A stretch of DNA of 7,009 nucleotides from Akkermansiaceae bacterium (lineage in GTDB: Bacteria; Verrucomicrobiota; Verrucomicrobiia; Verrucomicrobiales; Akkermansiaceae), in the NCBI GenBank assembly GCA_023300065.1, contig JALZWJ010000337.1:1-7009 (forward strand), read 5' to 3'. Shown here piece by piece: positions 4,657 to 7,009 of this stretch (within the stretch, counting starts at the first letter, position 1; the number at the start of each line of letters is the position of its first letter). The position numbers and the translations under genes are program-made. The notes under the pieces are model-generated. The model saw nothing but the letters and a program-made list of their open reading frames with translations. It was not told the DNA's origin and ran no database searches.

Positions 4657-7009
4657 GTGCTTCGGACCCTACCTTTTATAGCCCTCGCCAGCTTGTCTTT
4701 GGTTTCTTGTGAGAACCGATCAGATGTCGAGATTGCGAATGAGCAAAATATTCTCATCGTCGGTAACAGTGGTGAGCCTAAAGGGCTCGACCCTCACCTT
4801 GTTTCAGGAGTCATGGAGTCCAACATCATCAGGTCCCTTTTTGAAGGACTCTGCGTCGAGGATCCCGGGAAGGACAGCTCATCTCTCCCCGGAGCCGCTA
4901 GAAAATGGACTCCAAATGAAGACTCTACCGAATGGATCTTCAATCTGACCCCCAAGGCCAAATGGTCCGATGGAGTTCCCGTCACTGCTCACGACTTTGT
5001 TTTCTCTTATAAACGCCTCCTCTCACCAGACCCCAACTGGCCCGCGAAATACTCGGAAATGCTCTACTTCCTCAAAAACGGGGAAGCTTATAACCGGAGC
5101 TACTTCGGCCATATCCTCTGCGGGAATGATCCCGATTTCCCGATCTCTTGGGAAACGCTCAAACAAGCCAACTTCAAGGGTGAACGACCTCTAAAACTCG
5201 ATAACTTCAAAGGGAAGGAGTTTTCCAAACTCGGTGAGACTGAACTCAAAAGGCTCAGCCCTTATCTTAGTGCGGGGCAATCCATCGATCTCGCCAAAAT
5301 CACAGCCGATGATGTTGACCTCAACACTCTTGACGAGACTGAACAACGCATCTTCCTGAATGCACAGGGAATCGACAAACTCGACCAAACCCAACTTGAA
5401 TTCCTAAAAACCAATACCGACCTCCTTAACTGGACCGCGCAGATTCCCGAAGAAATCCGCCAACTTGTGCTAGATCGGCTCATCGATCATCACAAAGCTG
5501 GCAAACCGAACCTTTGGGAAAAAGCGCAAGTCGGAGTCACCGCCGTCGATGACTTCACACTAAAGATCAATCTCCGTGGCCCCGTCCCCTTCCTTCCAGA
5601 AATCACCAAACACTACACTTGGTATCCTGTTCCAAAACACATCGTCCTTCGTCATGGAGAAATAAACACGGCCTTTTCTTCTCCTTGGACTCGCCCCGGA
5701 AACATCGTTTCGAATGGACCATTCAAACTTAAAGAATGGCGCACCAACCACTTCTTAGAGGTCGAAAAGAACGAGAACTATTGGGATGCTGATCAAGTCT
5801 CGCTCGAAGGCATCCGCTACCTCCCCATTAAGGACTACTTTACCGAGACCCGCATGTTCGGAGACGACCAACTCCACCTCACTTACACCGTCCCCTCAGA
5901 GCTCATTCCGATGGCCAAGGACAAGTATAAAAAAGAACTCCGCCAAGAACCTTACGTGGGCGTCCGTTTCGTCCGCGTGAACACTCGGAACTCCCCACTC
6001 AGCAACCCGAAGCTCCGCCGCGCACTCGCTCTCGCCGTCGATCAGGAAGCGATCTGCGAAAAGATTCTTCTCGGCGGTCAAACTCCTGCGTCCGGGATCG
6101 TCCCCCCCTTTGGTAGCTACGAAGCGGCGGGAGTCATCGCCTTTGACCCAGCCAAGGCCAAAGAACTTCTAAAAGAATCCGGCTACTCCACCGATTCAAA
6201 ATTCTCTGAAATCAAACTCCTGACCACCAACTCCGAATCAGCGGTCAGAGAAGCCGAAACACTCCAAGCCATGTGGAAGGATAACCTCGGCATTCAAGTC
6301 CGCATCGAGCAACGCGAGTGGACCACTTACCTACAACAACAATACGACGGCGACTTTCACCTCTGTATTGCGGGATGGATCGGAGACTATCTTGATCCCA
6401 CAACCTTCCTCGAAATGTGGATTGCAGATGGGGGAAACAACAGCACGGGTTGGGGGTCCAAAAAATTTGAAGAGCTAGCGTATGGTCTAGAGAAACCAGG
6501 AGATCTTTCGGAACCGTTTGAGACAGAATTTGGATGGCATATTTTGCGATTAGAACAGAAACACAAAACAGAAACTTTTGAAGAACAAAAAGAAGTTCTC
6601 GAAAAGAAGATAGGGGAAGGGTCTAGATCAAAAATAGTTACTTCTGCTGTAAATGATAGAATTAAAGAAAAATATGATTTTAAAGGCGATGATAGCTTTA
6701 AACTTTTCTTTGCGAATTTTATAACGGATAGTATTTTTAAAAAATCTTGGAATTATAACGAAAACTTTGCCGAAAAGGATAGAATAATTTTTGTGCTAGG
6801 AGATGATTATAAAGTTACCTATGGGGATTTTGCGACCTACATAAAAGGCATTCAAAATAAACGAGGACTAGCAAAATCCATTACGAGAATAATAGACGAA
6901 GGGTATGAAGCTTTTGAAACAGAGCAGTTAAAGCGATTTTTTAGAGACGTGTTAGAAAAGACAAATGAACTCATTGGAAAGTCAGGCGTAATTGGAGAAC
7001 ACACAAATA
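4657..7009 (+). CDS. OppA-like peptide-binding lipoprotein, C-terminus replaced in frame by PPIase fragment
   Basis: Periplasmic oligopeptide-binding protein (SBP_bac_5, OppA/MppA-like) in its first ~605 codons; the frame stays open to the window edge. From GTG 4657 the protein begins with a lipoprotein signal ending in the lipobox L-V-S-C (Cys18). No in-frame ATG lies between the upstream stop at about 4549 and this signal. Family features in order are EPKGLDPHLVSGV (about 40-52), FEGL (63-66), ARKWTPNEDSTEW, KWSDGVPVTAHDFVFSYKRLLSPD (about 102-125), NIVSNGPFKLKEW (350-362), ENYWD, RRALALAVDQ (455-464), and GWIGDYLDPTTFL (573-585). The last holds Trp574 and Asp577, matching OppA ligand residues Trp416 and Asp419 as I recall them. 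About 140 residues (149-288) form an insertion absent from E. coli OppA. After NNSTGWGSKKFEELA (about 594-608) the OppA pattern ends about 100 residues early and an unrelated AT-rich segment follows. The gene stands alone and divergent from the yej operon. It lacks a clear Shine-Dalgarno. Confidence 0.85.
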   Translation, partial: MLRTLPFIALASLSLVSCENRSDVEIANEQNILIVGNSGEPKGLDPHLVSGVMESNIIRSLFEGLCVEDPGKDSSSLPGAARKWTPNEDSTEWIFNLTPKAKWSDGVPVTAHDFVFSYKRLLSPDPNWPAKYSEMLYFLKNGEAYNRSYFGHILCGNDPDFPISWETLKQANFKGERPLKLDNFKGKEFSKLGETELKRLSPYLSAGQSIDLAKITADDVDLNTLDETEQRIFLNAQGIDKLDQTQLEFLKTNTDLLNWTAQIPEEIRQLVLDRLIDHHKAGKPNLWEKAQVGVTAVDDFTLKINLRGPVPFLPEITKHYTWYPVPKHIVLRHGEINTAFSSPWTRPGNIVSNGPFKLKEWRTNHFLEVEKNENYWDADQVSLEGIRYLPIKDYFTETRMFGDDQLHLTYTVPSELIPMAKDKYKKELRQEPYVGVRFVRVNTRNSPLSNPKLRRALALAVDQEAICEKILLGGQTPASGIVPPFGSYEAAGVIAFDPAKAKELLKESGYSTDSKFSEIKLLTTNSESAVREAETLQAMWKDNLGIQVRIEQREWTTYLQQQYDGDFHLCIAGWIGDYLDPTTFLEMWIADGGNNSTGWGSKKFEELAYGLEKPGDLSEPFETEFGWHILRLEQKHKTETFEEQKEVLEKKIGEGSRSKIVTSAVNDRIKEKYDFKGDDSFKLFFANFITDSIFKKSWNYNENFAEKDRIIFVLGDDYKVTYGDFATYIKGIQNKRGLAKSITRIIDEGYEAFETEQLKRFFRDVLEKTNELIGKSGVIGEHTN
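6457..6490. other. Probable chimeric junction between two genomes
   Basis: Left of this interval the codons end mostly in C or G and the protein follows OppA. To the right codons end mostly in A or T and the protein follows parvulin-type isomerases. Hand counts give about 52% G+C for 6241-6480 and about 33% for 6481-7009. The residues KFEELAYGLEKPGD can be read as the OppA motif after NN-S-T-G-W (OppA has F-D-K-L at this place) or as the parvulin motif before P-G-D-x-S-E-P. The exact breakpoint therefore lies in a short stretch compatible with both. The reading frame is preserved across it. Confidence 0.8.
6481..7009 (+). other. C-terminal part of a parvulin-type peptidyl-prolyl isomerase (Bacteroidetes-like), open at the right edge
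   Basis: In-frame continuation of the upstream reading frame (codons 609-784 counted from 4657). It begins in the last third of a PpiC/SurA-type rotamase domain: PGDLSEPFETEFGWHILRLE (614-633) is the end signature, with the P-x-x-T-x-F-G-x-H-I core. After it comes a charged helical region (E-E-Q-K-E-V-L-E-K-K-I, S-R-S-K-I-V, then R-I-K-E-K-Y-D-F). A further C-terminal domain includes VLGDDYKVTYGDFATYIKG (about 713-731). This layout fits the long periplasmic SurA-like isomerases of Flavobacteria, which assist outer-membrane protein folding. The catalytic N-terminal portion of the rotamase domain is missing, so the fragment should have no isomerase activity. Family assignment is from the signature; the taxonomic assignment is inferred from AT-rich codon use and style, with no search run. 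Confidence 0.75.

Noticed and set aside
6474..6479. GCTAGC palindrome at the composition junction
   Set aside because: A six-base palindrome is also a restriction site and could hint at a ligation artefact. One such site is expected by chance often enough that it carries little weight alone.
1..7009. A previously undescribed defence, mobile or biosynthetic system
   Set aside because: All coding content is explained by peptide-importer components plus one isomerase fragment. No transposase, integrase, repeat array, toxin-antitoxin pair or RNA gene was seen.

Overview
This window looks like a piece of a Gram-negative bacterial genome of about 50% G+C, probably a metagenomic or draft contig because it stops inside a gene at both ends. 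Both substrate-binding proteins carry lipoprotein signal peptides ending in a Ser-Cys lipobox. The enlarged Yej-type permeases resemble, from memory, versions found in Verrucomicrobia and related lineages. That taxonomic guess was not tested by a search.

Layout: positions 1-4535 (minus strand) hold a tight three-gene peptide ABC importer operon, transcribed from right to left. The order is a YejB-type permease (4535-3144), a YejE-type permease (3140-1572) and a YejA-type binding lipoprotein (start 1565, running off the left edge). Gaps are 3 and 6 nt. No ATPase gene lies in the window; it is either beyond the left edge or elsewhere. A short divergent spacer (4536-4656) separates this operon from a plus-strand OppA-type peptide-binding lipoprotein starting at GTG 4657. 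Together these genes would capture oligopeptides in the periplasm and pass them through the YejB/YejE channel. The second binding protein suggests a broader substrate range or a second transporter.

The most striking feature is at about 6457-6490. The OppA-like reading frame stops resembling OppA roughly 100 residues before its expected end. It continues, in frame and without a stop, into an AT-rich segment (about 33% G+C by hand count over 6481-7009, against about 52% over 6241-6480). That segment encodes the end of a parvulin-type (PpiC/SurA-like) peptidyl-prolyl isomerase of Bacteroidetes/Flavobacteria style. The switch falls where both families have a Phe-Glu-Glu-like motif. A chimeric join between DNA of two organisms is the likeliest explanation; a true gene fusion is possible but less likely.

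Other points of interest are large soluble insertions in both permeases, an unusual helical insertion with a repeated L-x-[E/Q]-T-[E/Q] motif in the OppA-like protein, and the absence of a clear Shine-Dalgarno sequence before any of the four starts. I found no RNA genes, CRISPR arrays, insertion sequences or convincing terminators, and no evidence of a wholly new system.
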